Below, in pieces: positions 1-8,815 of a stretch of DNA of 64,000 nt (positions are counted from its first letter, which is position 1; every line of letters starts with the position of its first letter). The stretch spans positions 1,164,001 to 1,228,000 of the forward strand of contig NZ_CP150207.1 in NCBI RefSeq assembly GCF_037969765.1. Reading direction: 5' to 3'. The notes beneath the pieces are model-generated. The model made no database searches and was not told where the DNA came from. It saw only the letters and a list, made by a program, of their open reading frames with translations. The position numbers and the translations under genes are program-made. Origin of the DNA: Paenibacillus sp. FSL W8-0186. GTDB taxonomy: Bacteria; Bacillota; Bacilli; Paenibacillales; Paenibacillaceae.

Positions 1-1
1 T

Positions 2-508
2 GTAGAGCAATTCGCAAAGCAAATGAAGGAATTTGAGTCGAAATGTGACGGTTTTACGCACACGATTATTGTCGAACTGAACAAAACGTTTATTACACCG
101 ATTGAACGTGATGACATCATGAACCTGACGACGACGCTCGACGATGTGATAGATGGACTGGAGGCAACGACCTCCCGCTTCTTCATGTATCATTTGAGCG
201 AGCCGGACGAGCATATTGTTCAATTTGCGGAAATACTGCGTACCTCTGCTTATGAAATTCAAAAGGCAGTACATTTGCTATCCCAGAAAAAACTGCTTGC
301 GATTCGCGAGCATACGATTCGACTGAACGATCTCGAGAACCAGGGGGACGAGCTGCTGCGTATTTGCATTAACGAGCTGTTCGCCAAGGTAACGGATCCG
401 ATCGTTCTGATCAAGAAGAAGGAAATTTATGAACGTCTCGAGACGACAACGGATGCGTGCGAGCACGTTGCCAATATGCTGGAATCCATTATCATGCGCA
501 ATTCATAA
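2..508 (+). CDS. DUF47/PhoU-like phosphate transport accessory protein, 5' partial
   Basis: The reading frame is already open at base 2 and upstream of the first ATG (base 23), so the gene starts outside the window. About 169 residues are visible against roughly 205 in the DUF47 family. The protein is all-helical with charged heptad-like stretches and ends shortly after a conserved-looking segment containing DACEHVANMLESI. DUF47 proteins are PhoU-like and are usually encoded just before a PiT transporter, whose activity they are thought to modulate. The PiT gene follows here after an 88-bp gap in the same direction, which supports the call. Function is inferred from family and context. Confidence 0.85.
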   Translation, partial: VEQFAKQMKEFESKCDGFTHTIIVELNKTFITPIERDDIMNLTTTLDDVIDGLEATTSRFFMYHLSEPDEHIVQFAEILRTSAYEIQKAVHLLSQKKLLAIREHTIRLNDLENQGDELLRICINELFAKVTDPIVLIKKKEIYERLETTTDACEHVANMLESIIMRNS

Positions 509-596
509 GAAACTTCGCTTTATCATTCAATTTTCCGGGAGGTTGGAATTGCGCGGATAATATACAAATACAACGATCTGTGCAATAAATGAGACT

Positions 597-1586
597 ATGG
601 ATACGAGTTTAATCATCATACTGATTGTCATCTTTCTGGCGCTGGCCTTCGACTTCATCAACGGCTTTCATGATACTGCCAATGCGATTGCGACCTCGGT
701 ATCGACGCGCGCGTTAAAGCCGCGTACCGCGATCATGCTTGCCGCTGTCATGAACTTTGTCGGAGCCATGATGTTCACGGGCGTCGCGAAGACGATCGGC
801 GGCAGTGTAGCCGACCCAGCCAAGCTGGATAACGGTCTGGAGATCCTTGTCGCAACATTGCTCGCCGCGATTATATGGAATTTGGTTACCTGGTGGTTCG
901 GTATCCCTTCCTCATCTTCGCATGCTTTGATCGGTGCCCTGGCCGGGGCGGTATTTGTCGGCGCCGGCTCCGAGAACCTGAACTGGAGCGGGTTTACGAC
1001 AATTATTGAAGGACTTATATTTTCTCCGCTGATTGCCTTTGCTATCGGTTATGTCGTGATGATGGTCCTGAAATGGGTGTTTGCAAAGCGCAGCCCGCAT
1101 ACGGTCAATAAGGGGTTCCGCTCGATGCAGGTCATTACGGCGGCCATTCAAGCGTTCACACATGGTACCAACGACGCTCAGAAGGCGATGGGGATTATCA
1201 CCTTCGCCCTTGTCACAGCCAATTATCAGGATAATATGGACGTTCCTTTATGGGTTAAGATCGCGGCAGCAACAGCGATGGCACTAGGCACTTCGATCGG
1301 CGGCTGGAAGATCATCAAGACGATGGGGACAAAAATATTCAAAATCGAGCCTATCAACGGGTTCGCGGCCGATCTGTCGGCGGCATCGGTTATTTTTGGC
1401 GCCACGTTATTCCATTTGCCGGTGAGTACAACGCATGCCATCACGTCCGCGATCCTTGGCGTAGGATCGGCCAAACGCTTCTCCGCCGTCAAATGGGGAG
1501 TTGCCGGACGAATCGTCGTCGCTTGGGTGATTACGATTCCGATTGTAGCCGTCCTGGCCGGATTAATATATATCATACTGTTCTAG
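597..1586 (+). CDS. pit: PiT-family inorganic phosphate transporter
   Basis: A 329-residue polytopic membrane protein of the PiT (low-affinity phosphate:cation symporter) family. Both inverted signature repeats are visible: GFHDTANAIA near residue 23 and GTNDAQKAMG near residue 190. A PSSSSHAL segment follows the first and PVSTTHA the second. About ten hydrophobic segments span the chain. No strong Shine-Dalgarno precedes the ATG at 597, which fits translational dependence on the upstream DUF47 gene. The two genes form a common phosphate-uptake pair, and an intrinsic terminator follows directly. Confidence 0.93.
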   Translation: MDTSLIIILIVIFLALAFDFINGFHDTANAIATSVSTRALKPRTAIMLAAVMNFVGAMMFTGVAKTIGGSVADPAKLDNGLEILVATLLAAIIWNLVTWWFGIPSSSSHALIGALAGAVFVGAGSENLNWSGFTTIIEGLIFSPLIAFAIGYVVMMVLKWVFAKRSPHTVNKGFRSMQVITAAIQAFTHGTNDAQKAMGIITFALVTANYQDNMDVPLWVKIAAATAMALGTSIGGWKIIKTMGTKIFKIEPINGFAADLSAASVIFGATLFHLPVSTTHAITSAILGVGSAKRFSAVKWGVAGRIVVAWVITIPIVAVLAGLIYIILF

Positions 1587-1595
1587 CCTGTAACG

Positions 1596-1639
1596 AAAAA
1601 GCCAATCACTTAGGATTTATGCCAAGGGTTGGCTTTTTT
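1596..1639 (+). terminator. Rho-independent terminator after pit
   Basis: Inverted repeat AAAAAGCCAA (1596-1605) and TTGGCTTTTT (1629-1638) ending in a T run. It closes the DUF47-pit operon and lies just before corA. Confidence 0.8.
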
Positions 1640-1694
1640 AGATATGTGTGGTGTCTATGAGAATAAATATGGAAGCGGGCAAGGAGGCTGGAGC

Positions 1695-2654
1695 ATGCTG
1701 CGAATTATGGGCGTTACGCGGGATCATAAAGTAAAGGCGGATCTATCGCTGGAAGATGTCCGCATAGGACACTATATTTGGTGCTGGGTGGATTTCAATG
1801 AACCGTCGGAAGAGGAGTCAGAGCTGCTTGCTTCCTTCTTTGAATTCCATCCTCTGGCTATTGAAGATTGCCTGCACGTCCTGCAGCGGCCGAAGCTGGA
1901 TTATTATGAGGATTATCAATTTCTCGTTCTGCACGCGATGAATCCGGACACCTTGAGCACGGTAGAGGTCGATTTGTTCATCGGCAGCAGCTACCTCGTG
2001 TCTTACCACAAGAAGCCGCTAAACGAGGTAGATCAGGCGTGGGAGAACATGCTGAACGGGACGCGTAACCGCAAAATCTGGTCCCAGGGGCCTTATGCCG
2101 CCGCTTACATGATCATCGACAGCCTGGTGGATAATTATTTTCCGTGTGTATATTCCATTGAGGACGATCTGGATGAACTGGAAAAGCTGGGGGGGCGTGA
2201 ATCGGTGGAGGTTCTGCTGAATCAAGTGTTTGCGCTGCGGAGCCGTCTGCTCAAGCTGCGGCGCACGATCGTACCGATGCGGGATTTGATGTACCGCGTT
2301 CTGAACTCCCAGCATATCCAGGGGGAGAAGGAGCCGAGAGTGCACTTCTCGGATATCTATGATCATCTGCTGAAGCTGTCGGAAATGATTGACAGCAACC
2401 GTGAGATGACGGCTGATTTGAGGGATTCCTATATTTCGCTCAATTCCAACCGGATGAACGGCATCATGAAGACGCTGACGGTTATTACGACTGTGTTCAT
2501 GCCGCTTACGCTGATAGCGGGGATTTACGGGATGAACTTCGTGAACATGCCTGAGCTGGAGTGGGACTATGGCTATTATGGCGTGCTTACCCTAATGGGC
2601 GTACTCAGCATCTGGATGATTCTAAGCTTCATGCGGCGGGGCTGGTTCAAGTGA
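1695..2654 (+). CDS. corA: CorA-type magnesium/divalent cation channel
   Basis: A 319-residue CorA-family protein. The large acidic N-terminal domain is followed by a long helix and two C-terminal membrane helices, with the family-defining YGMN selectivity motif between them and MPELEW after it. CorA forms pentameric Mg2+/Co2+ channels in the cytoplasmic membrane. The start is set at the ATG at 1695 because AAGGAGG lies eight to nine bases upstream. An in-frame TTG at 1629 would place the start inside the preceding terminator and is rejected. The gene is monocistronic and followed by its own terminator. Confidence 0.92.
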   Translation: MLRIMGVTRDHKVKADLSLEDVRIGHYIWCWVDFNEPSEEESELLASFFEFHPLAIEDCLHVLQRPKLDYYEDYQFLVLHAMNPDTLSTVEVDLFIGSSYLVSYHKKPLNEVDQAWENMLNGTRNRKIWSQGPYAAAYMIIDSLVDNYFPCVYSIEDDLDELEKLGGRESVEVLLNQVFALRSRLLKLRRTIVPMRDLMYRVLNSQHIQGEKEPRVHFSDIYDHLLKLSEMIDSNREMTADLRDSYISLNSNRMNGIMKTLTVITTVFMPLTLIAGIYGMNFVNMPELEWDYGYYGVLTLMGVLSIWMILSFMRRGWFK

Positions 2655-2708
2655 TAGAGGAAGTTCTGAAGCTTTTATGAACATCAATTATAGTTCAGTT
2701 CCAAAGAC

Positions 2709-2746
2709 GGTCATTTCCCATTTTAAGGCGGGAAATGACCGCTTTT
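2709..2746 (+). terminator. Rho-independent terminator after corA
   Basis: Perfect 11-bp inverted repeat GGTCATTTCCC / GGGAAATGACC (2709-2719 and 2730-2740) followed by GCTTTTT. Confidence 0.85.
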
Positions 2747-2869
2747 TGTTGTTGCGCTGGACGGGCATTCAATTATTTTTTGCCGGATTAGATAGATGTC
2801 CACTATACAATTGCTTTTCTGGCATACGATGAGATCATATACAACTGCACTATAAAGGAGGAGGACCAC

Positions 2870-3763
2870 TTGAAGATTCGTAAGGCGATCATACCAGCAG
2901 CAGGCTTCGGAACACGGCTTCTTCCAGTAACCAAAGCAATCCCCAAGGAAATGCTTCCGATTATTGATAAACCAACGATTCAATTTATTATCGAGGAAAC
3001 GGCAGCGGCTGGAATCGAGGAGATTCTGATTGTCACCGGCAAAGGGAAGAAGGTTATCGAGGATCATTTTGATTCCGCACATGAGCTTGAATACTTCCTG
3101 GAACAGAAGGGAAAGTTCGAAGAGCTTCGCAAGGTGAGAGAGTTTGCTGGTCTTGCAGACATTCATTATATCCGCCAATCCGAGCCGAAAGGGCTGGGCC
3201 ACGCGATTCATGTGGGCAGAAAGTTTGTTGGGAGAGAGCCCTTTGCTGTTCTGCTTGGAGATACCTTCTTCGAGTCAGAGCCTCCGGCACTGAAGCAGTT
3301 GATCGAAGGCTTCGACAGATTCCAGACTTCCATTCTGGGGGTTCAGACGGTTCCCGAAGATAAAGTATCCAAATACGGGATTGTAGATGCCAAGCCATTA
3401 ATGGATGCTTTCGCCTATGTTACTCAATTAATCGAGAAGCCCCAGACAGGTGCGGCGCCTTCGCGTCTGGCGATGGTAGGGCGTTATATTCTTACGCCAT
3501 CGATCTTTGATATTCTGGAAAATCAGCCACCCGGCGTAGGAGGTGAAATTCAGCTCACCGACGCGTTGAACAGGCTCCTGACCAAGGAAGCAGTCTATAC
3601 TTGCGAGATCAATGGCCGCTGGCATGATGTTGGAGATCCGCTTGGCTATCTTAAGGCTATTCTCGCTATTACAAGGCATCGTGGAGATCTGAAGAATGAT
3701 CTGCAAGAGGAGATAAACAGACTGCTGCAGGTTGACAATGATATCCCTAGTTCCGAACAATAG
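2870..3763 (+). CDS. gtaB: UTP-glucose-1-phosphate uridylyltransferase
   Basis: A 297-residue GalU/GtaB enzyme making UDP-glucose from UTP and glucose-1-phosphate in the cytoplasm. The nucleotide-binding segment AGFGTRLLP is at residues 10-19, followed by the KEMLPI motif. LLGDTFF and GVGGEIQLTDAL mark the catalytic core. Translation starts at a TTG preceded by AAAGGAGGAGG, so the SD decides the start. Length is normal for the family. The next gene is a GT8 glycosyltransferase, so the UDP-glucose may feed surface glycan synthesis, but the two genes are separated by 112 bp and co-transcription is not proven. Confidence 0.95.
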   Translation: MKIRKAIIPAAGFGTRLLPVTKAIPKEMLPIIDKPTIQFIIEETAAAGIEEILIVTGKGKKVIEDHFDSAHELEYFLEQKGKFEELRKVREFAGLADIHYIRQSEPKGLGHAIHVGRKFVGREPFAVLLGDTFFESEPPALKQLIEGFDRFQTSILGVQTVPEDKVSKYGIVDAKPLMDAFAYVTQLIEKPQTGAAPSRLAMVGRYILTPSIFDILENQPPGVGGEIQLTDALNRLLTKEAVYTCEINGRWHDVGDPLGYLKAILAITRHRGDLKNDLQEEINRLLQVDNDIPSSEQ

Positions 3764-3875
3764 CTATCTACGTATAGTCACTAAGCATGAAGGGGCCAAG
3801 AGGCCTGAGAATAACGAGTACGGCAATCGTAAACTGCGTTATTGTCTAAAAACCAGGGAGAGGTGTTAAATGTAA

Positions 3876-5126
3876 ATGGTTGAATTGGCTTTAGCATTTA
3901 CGGATAAGGATGGAAGTTATGCAGAACATGCCGCTGTCGTTCTTACATCGGTCTTCCTCCATACAGGTTCACAAGTAAACGTTCATATTCTTCATGACGA
4001 GTCGTTGACCGAAGAGAACAAGCTAAGAATTAAACAACTGGTTTCGCATTATAATCATACGGTCAATTTCTACTCTGTCGTCTTTCCTCCCGATTTGGCT
4101 GAAGTTGTTGAGGGAGCTCAATCGGTTAATACATGGACCCGGGGGAGCATGTACCGTCTGCTCTTGCCTTTTCTCCCCAATATCGGGAAAGTTATTTACC
4201 TGGACTGCGATGTGCTGGTAAATCTGGATATTCAAGAGTTGTGGAATATCGATTTAAACGGTTACTATTTGGCTGCGGCTCGAGATCCAGGCGTCGCAGG
4301 ACTCACCGACATACTTCTGCCCTTAGGTTTAAATCCGGATAATTACTTCAATTCGGGTGTTATCGTATTTGGACTGGACAATATTCGCCACAACCCGGAA
4401 TGGTATGACAAGATGAAGGATTTCCTCCGGCAGCATCCCAGCACAACCCTGCCGGACCAGGATATACTCAATCACGTTTTCGGCAGCAACTATTTACAGC
4501 TTGGCGGGGAGTTTAACACCTTTAGCTTCAGTAATCCGGATCAAGATTTCAATCATAAAATCGTGCATTTTGCCGGCGAGACAAAGTGGTGGGATCCAGC
4601 GTCCCCAGGCTACGCCCTGTATGAAGAATATCTTAATCTGACACCGTGGAGATTACCTGAATCGCACTTTGCAGCGCCGCTTGAGAAAAAGGCGGATCCG
4701 TGGCCGTCCTTGCCTCGATTGGAACATGAAGAGCCAGCTCAGCCCGAGGGTTCTGCGCAGCTGCCTCTGCAGCATGCCGGGAAGCAGCAGCCCGTGCATA
4801 AAGTGAATCCGCCAAGGCATCGGCGTATTTACGGTATGAAGAAAACGCGGATGAAGCGGCAATCCAGACTGAAGAAGTTCAGGAGATTAACGAAGCGGAA
4901 GTTATTGAAAAGACCTGTAAGGCAGGCCGGCTTCGGAACGCTCAAGCCCTCTCGGCCATATCAGGCAGCACCGCTGCAGCGGAATTACCGATTGAAACCT
5001 AAAAGAAGAACGCAGAATTTCTATCCAGGTATAGTTACGACTCCGGGAAGGGGTCGGCGGGTCGCAGCACCTCGGCGAAGAATGATTACAGAACTGGTTG
5101 GAAGACGGTACACGCCCGAACCTTAA
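3876..5126 (+). CDS. GT8-family glycosyltransferase with long basic C-terminal tail
   Basis: Residues 1-265 are a glycosyltransferase family 8 (LPS galactosyl/glucosyltransferase, GspA-like) domain. The metal- and nucleotide-sugar-binding DCD lies at 110-112 in YLDCDVLV, an N-Y-F-NSG segment near 157-161, DQDILN near 194-199, and the C-terminal HFAGETK motif at 231-237. Residues from about 270 to 416 are not part of GT8. They are rich in Lys, Arg, Pro and Gln, with many RR/KR pairs, and strongly cationic. An ATG-TAA pair overlaps the SD region just upstream, leaving ATG 3876 as start, about 12 bases after GGAGAGG. It may glycosylate a surface or spore component using product of the upstream gtaB (inference). 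Confidence 0.85.
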   Translation: MVELALAFTDKDGSYAEHAAVVLTSVFLHTGSQVNVHILHDESLTEENKLRIKQLVSHYNHTVNFYSVVFPPDLAEVVEGAQSVNTWTRGSMYRLLLPFLPNIGKVIYLDCDVLVNLDIQELWNIDLNGYYLAAARDPGVAGLTDILLPLGLNPDNYFNSGVIVFGLDNIRHNPEWYDKMKDFLRQHPSTTLPDQDILNHVFGSNYLQLGGEFNTFSFSNPDQDFNHKIVHFAGETKWWDPASPGYALYEEYLNLTPWRLPESHFAAPLEKKADPWPSLPRLEHEEPAQPEGSAQLPLQHAGKQQPVHKVNPPRHRRIYGMKKTRMKRQSRLKKFRRLTKRKLLKRPVRQAGFGTLKPSRPYQAAPLQRNYRLKPKRRTQNFYPGIVTTPGRGRRVAAPRRRMITELVGRRYTPEP

Positions 5127-5212
5127 GCGGGCGGAGAAGGACCAGGGCACATATGGAAACGTGCAGAAATTGCCGCAGATTACCGGCAATATCGCGAACA
5201 CCGAATTCATAA

Positions 5213-5261
5213 GCACCCTTCGGTCTTTATTAGCCTGAAGGCGAGAAAGAAAGAAGGGTGC
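5213..5261 (+). terminator. Hairpin between convergent genes, weak terminator
   Basis: GCACCCTT (5213-5220) can pair with AAGGGTGC (5254-5261), with a smaller CTTCGG/CCTGAAG pairing inside. No clear T run follows, so termination of the GT8 transcript here is only plausible. Confidence 0.35.
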
Positions 5262-5285
5262 CGCTATTATATAGCTATGCATGGG

Positions 5286-5321
5286 ATAAGAAAAAATAGC
5301 TGCCGAGACTTCTCGACAGCT
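5286..5321 (-). terminator. Rho-independent terminator for the minus-strand gene
   Basis: An AGCTGcCGAGA / TCTCGaCAGCT stem (5298-5321) followed on the minus strand by a T run (the A run at 5290-5296). It lies just past the stop of the minus-strand gene ending at 5361. Confidence 0.7.
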
Positions 5322-5360
5322 CTGCGGCCCCGAATATAATCTAGTGCGGAGTTTGTAGCA

Positions 5361-5897
5361 TTAGCGGCGGCGTTTCGCTTTTCCGTTGCGTGCACGGGAG
5401 GAGGAGCGCTTATTGCCTTTTCTGCTGCTCTTCCTGGCGCTTCCTCTGCTCTGCCGGCGGCGTCGCGGCCTGTATTCGTCCAGCTTGTAGCCGGCTCCTT
5501 TGGGCCGCGCTCCTTTGCCGCCGGGGAGCAGACCCGTGATCAGCTTAGCCATCGGCGCAAACTGCTGAACGGTTTGCATGACCTTCTGCACTTTCCCCAC
5601 CGTAGCAATTATGCCGTCGATCCCGCCGAGCCTGTCGATCATGCCTTTGAGATCGCCCAAGTTCGGGAGAGAGAAGCCTCCGGTGGACTTGGCAGCTCCG
5701 GCGGCTGCGGCTGGCAGTATAGCGGTCTCGCCCGCGGCTGCTCCCGCTCCCGCTGCGGCTTGTGGTGGTGAATAAGGAACAAGCGCAGAAGCTTCCGCTG
5801 TATTCGTAAGCGACGGCTCATACGGAATAACCCCGGGATAGTAGTCTGTATAGGTAGAGGGCGTTACGCTTCGATGGGGAGGATAGTAATGAGGCAT
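5361..5897 (-). CDS. Hypothetical protein with basic C-terminal tail, resembles YqfQ/VrrA type
   Basis: About 178 residues. The N-terminus is rich in Tyr/Pro/His (MPHYYPPHRS), followed by an Ala/Gly/Pro low-complexity stretch. A central conserved-looking helix region contains LGDLKGMIDRLGG and VQKVMQTVQQFAP. A strongly basic Arg/Lys/Ser tail covers roughly the last 45 residues. The central part resembles the Bacillus YqfQ/VrrA family, whose function I do not know; the assignment is tentative. The start is placed at ATG 5897, with AAAGGAAAG upstream, rather than the TTG at 5918. It is convergent with the GT8 gene, which also has a basic tail. Such tails occur in spore coat proteins, but a coat role is inference only. 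Confidence 0.65.
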   Translation of the reverse strand: MPHYYPPHRSVTPSTYTDYYPGVIPYEPSLTNTAEASALVPYSPPQAAAGAGAAAGETAILPAAAAGAAKSTGGFSLPNLGDLKGMIDRLGGIDGIIATVGKVQKVMQTVQQFAPMAKLITGLLPGGKGARPKGAGYKLDEYRPRRRRQSRGSARKSSRKGNKRSSSRARNGKAKRRR

Positions 5898-6055
5898 AAT
5901 ATCACTTTCCTTTTTCAATATTTAGGGTGGAGATAGGCGTTTGTATATTACACTGTATGTGTATCGCACAACGTGTGTATAGACGAATGTCCCGGGTGTG
6001 ATGGGCTTTTGTGTATTTTGGGCGTTATTTCTGTGATGCGTGAAATCGTTAACGC

Positions 6056-6085
6056 TTGAAAAGCAGGCCATTGCTCAGGTACAAT
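6056..6085 (+). promoter_or_regulatory. Sigma-A-type promoter of the yerC operon
   Basis: TTGAAA (6056-6061), an 18-bp spacer, and TACAAT (6080-6085) lie 40 bp upstream of the GTG start of yerC. Confidence 0.6.
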
Positions 6086-6124
6086 GTAGGTGTGTTTATA
6101 GTAACCGTAGGGGATGATTAATCA

Positions 6125-6415
6125 GTGCAACTTAAGAAGTTGAATGATAAAACGATCGACCAATTATTCGAAGCGATTCTTACATTGAAGAATATCGAGG
6201 AATGCTACGTCTTTTTCGATGATTTATGTACAGTTAACGAAATACAATCTTTGTCCCAGCGCCTGGAAGTGGCGCGCATGCTCGGCAAAGGAAATACTTA
6301 TAATCAAATCGAGGCGGAGACCGGAGCCAGCACGGCGACGATTTCCCGCGTCAAGCGCTGCTTGAATTACGGCAACGACGGGTACAAGATGACGCTTGAC
6401 CGCCTGGGGCGATAA
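6125..6415 (+). CDS. yerC: YerC/YecD family TrpR-like regulator
   Basis: A 96-residue protein of the TrpR-related YerC/YecD family, small DNA-binding proteins with a Trp-repressor-like helix-turn-helix. The segment LSQRLEVARMLGKG and the recognition-helix region GASTATISRVKRC are typical. The start is a GTG, about 12 bases after AGGGG. In Bacillus this gene lies near pcrB/pcrA. Here it heads a run with a CbiX-like gene beginning three bases after its stop and then dagK. Its target genes are not known from the sequence. Confidence 0.9.
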   Translation: MQLKKLNDKTIDQLFEAILTLKNIEECYVFFDDLCTVNEIQSLSQRLEVARMLGKGNTYNQIEAETGASTATISRVKRCLNYGNDGYKMTLDRLGR

Positions 6416-6417
6416 GG

Positions 6418-7314
6418 ATGAAGGAAAGCTTGGATATGCTGCAGGGTGGAAGCGGAGCTTCGGGGCAGGATCATGGGCTGCGACAAGGGCTGGTTAGCGA
6501 GGAGGCGGAATTTACACGAGAGCCGCTTTCGGCGGACGGCCCGCGGCGGCCCGGTGTGCTCGTGATCAGCCACGGTTCTCCGGACGGCCACTGGGTAAAG
6601 CTGGTGGATGAGGCGATCGCAGCAGTCAAAGCAGGATTACCGGGGGGGCTTCCAGTGGAAGCCTCTTTCCTTGAAATTGTAGATGGCCGCCTCATTCAGG
6701 ACGGGATCGACCGGCTGGAGCTCGAGGGCGTCACCGATATGATTGTCATTCCTTTATTTATGTCCTCGGGCAGCACGCATGTGGATGAGATTGCGTATGC
6801 GCTTGGGGTTAAGGACACGCCGGAGAAGGAGACGGATTTAGAGCATTTTCGCCTCTCTGCGCGCGTGTTCTTTGGCGAGCCCGTAGACGATCACCCGCTG
6901 GTTGCCCAAATGATCTGGGATAAGGTCAAGCCATTGTCCCGCGAGCCGGAGCGGGAGGCGCTGCTGCTGGTCGGCCATGGCAGCAGGCATGACGGCTTCC
7001 GCCAGCGTTGGGAGCAAGGCATCTCCTCCCTGGCGACACGGGTGAAAGTCATCAGCGGCCTTGCCGAGACGGACTTTGCGCTTCTAAATCCAGATAGCGT
7101 GCATAAGAAGGTCAGTTATTGGCAAGAACGGGGATATGAGGTGGCTATCGCCCCGTTATTCCTAAGCGCAGGTTATTTCACGAAGAAAGAAATCCCTTCC
7201 AGACTGGAAGGATTGACATATCGCTACTCGGGAGAAGCGCTGCTTCCCCATCCGCTTTTGCCTCACTGGATGTTGGATCAAATATTGCATATAATGAGGT
7301 CAATGAAATTATGA
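6418..7314 (+). CDS. CbiX/SirB-type chelatase-like protein
   Basis: A 298-residue protein with two CbiX-like half-domains. The first opens with VISHGSPDGHW around residue 49 and the second with LLVGHGSRHDGF around residue 183. The His residues in these SHG/GHG motifs are the expected metal-handling positions. CbiX/SirB proteins insert Co2+ or Fe2+ into sirohydrochlorin, but no other tetrapyrrole genes are present, so the substrate is uncertain. The first 43 residues are low-complexity and lie before the domain, so a later start is possible. The ATG at 6418 almost overlaps the end of yerC, suggesting translational coupling. Confidence 0.8.
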   Translation: MKESLDMLQGGSGASGQDHGLRQGLVSEEAEFTREPLSADGPRRPGVLVISHGSPDGHWVKLVDEAIAAVKAGLPGGLPVEASFLEIVDGRLIQDGIDRLELEGVTDMIVIPLFMSSGSTHVDEIAYALGVKDTPEKETDLEHFRLSARVFFGEPVDDHPLVAQMIWDKVKPLSREPEREALLLVGHGSRHDGFRQRWEQGISSLATRVKVISGLAETDFALLNPDSVHKKVSYWQERGYEVAIAPLFLSAGYFTKKEIPSRLEGLTYRYSGEALLPHPLLPHWMLDQILHIMRSMKL

Positions 7315-7335
7315 TAAACGGGTGGCGTTCATATC

Positions 7336-8217
7336 ATGAAGAGAGCTAGGTTGATTTATAATCCGTCCTCCGGACGAGAGGAAATGCGGCGCTTGCTTCC
7401 CGATGTGCTGGATCGCTTGGATCTTGCCGGCATTGAGACTTCATGCCATGCTACGACAGGCGAGGGCGATGCTACGCGGGAAGCGGCGGAAGCGGTGCGG
7501 CGCGGCTACGATATCATTATTGCGGCCGGCGGCGACGGCACGTTAAATGAAGTGGTGAACGGCATGGCAGGACTTGAGCATTTGCCGCCGCTCGGCATCT
7601 TTCCGATGGGAACGACAAACGACTTCGCCCGGGCTATGGGAATTCCCAAGCGCTGGGAGGATTATTGCGATTTAGTGATTGAGAACAAGACGCGGCCGAT
7701 TGACATCGGCAAGGTGAATGGCCGCCACTTTATTAATATCGCCGGCGGCGGCTCGCTGACGGAGTTGACGTATGAGGTGCCCAGCAAGCTCAAGACGATG
7801 ATCGGCCAGTTGGCTTATTATATGAAGGGCATCGAGAAGGTTGCCAGTCTGTCGCCGACGGAGCTGATCATTCGTGCTGATGGGCACGGGGTGCTGGAAG
7901 GCGAGTTCATGCTGTTCCTGATTGCGAACAGCAACTCTGTCGGCGGCTTTGAGAAGCTGGCGCCGGATGCGCGAATCGATGACGGCCTGCTGGACGTGAT
8001 CGCGGTGCGTAAATGCAATCTGGCGGAATTCATCCGCCTGCTGACGATGGCGCTGCGCGGCGATCATTTCAGTGATCCTCGTGTCGTCTATTTCAAGACG
8101 ACACGGATGGAGGTCACTTCGCCGGGCCTGGTTCAGTTGAACCTGGACGGCGAATTGGGCGGGGAGCTGCCCGGCGTGTTCGAGATTTTGCCGTCGCATT
8201 TGCGGATTTTTGCGTAA
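7336..8217 (+). CDS. dagK: Diacylglycerol kinase, YegS/DagK lipid kinase family
   Basis: A 293-residue soluble lipid kinase of the DAGK catalytic family. The nucleotide-binding motif GGDGTLNEVVNG is at residues 66-77 and the substrate-loop-like FPMGTTNDFAR follows. NPSSGR near the N-terminus and the late GELGGELP segment are also typical. DagK/DgkB phosphorylates diacylglycerol released during lipoteichoic acid synthesis, returning it to phospholipid metabolism. The order dagK then rlmCD matches yerQ-yefA in Bacillus. The start follows GGGTGG. It is probably co-transcribed with the cbiX-like gene 21 bp upstream. Confidence 0.92.
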   Translation: MKRARLIYNPSSGREEMRRLLPDVLDRLDLAGIETSCHATTGEGDATREAAEAVRRGYDIIIAAGGDGTLNEVVNGMAGLEHLPPLGIFPMGTTNDFARAMGIPKRWEDYCDLVIENKTRPIDIGKVNGRHFINIAGGGSLTELTYEVPSKLKTMIGQLAYYMKGIEKVASLSPTELIIRADGHGVLEGEFMLFLIANSNSVGGFEKLAPDARIDDGLLDVIAVRKCNLAEFIRLLTMALRGDHFSDPRVVYFKTTRMEVTSPGLVQLNLDGELGGELPGVFEILPSHLRIFA

Positions 8218-8815
8218 ATACGAGAGTTAGCGGGTTAGGGGATTGGCTGGGCAAGAGGCCAGTGGCAGATGGGGGTGTACGCTGGGGAGACCCTTGGCTG
8301 GGTCAAGAGCGTTCGCGCCGGGCTGGCTATATCGGACTGGGCGGAATGAAGGTAATAGGATAGTGAAGAGTCGATATTTGGATGGATATAGAGGGGCTGT
8401 TTCCGAAGCATGCAGGATGCGGGGAACAGCCCCGGCTTCATGAAGGTGGCATGATGGAGCCCCGGCTGGCTGCTATCTTAGTGGGCCGGGGTGGGCTAGA
8501 AGAGCGTAGAGTAGGCAGGGCAAGAAGGGTAAGAAGACCTGAAGACCCAAGACCTGATGAGAGAAGATTAAGATCAGGATAAGTGGAGAACCGGATGGCC
8601 TGGAGACCTAAGAGGCTCAGTAGGCCGACAGACTGGACAAACCTGACAAGCCTGGCAAGCCCGGCAGAACTGGTAAGCCCGGGAAACCTGACAAACCCGG
8701 CAGACCAGGCAGAAGTGGAAGCCATTAAAGCCGGGAATCGTGGGGAAATGGAAATCCTGGCGGATTTTCTAAATATGAGGGAATAACCTTACAAGAAAGA
8801 AGTGAAGTACCAGTA
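8218..8815 (+). other. Repeat-rich gap between dagK and rlmCD
   Basis: About 600 bp without a convincing gene. Several short overlapping frames exist on both strands but lack a Shine-Dalgarno and domain-like sequence. From 8624 to 8728 the sequence is a degenerate 9-bp tandem repeat of the CCTGACAAG/CCTGGCAAG type. In one 35-codon frame bounded by TAG and TAA it reads as collagen-like G-K-P/G-R-P triplets. It may be a decayed collagen-like gene or simply expanded purine-rich intergenic DNA. Confidence 0.5.

Noticed and set aside
1629..1694. Upstream TTG start for CorA
   Set aside because: It lies inside the pit terminator; the ATG at 1695 has a strong SD.
8624..8728. CRISPR-like array
   Set aside because: The units are degenerate 9-bp tandem repeats without spacers.
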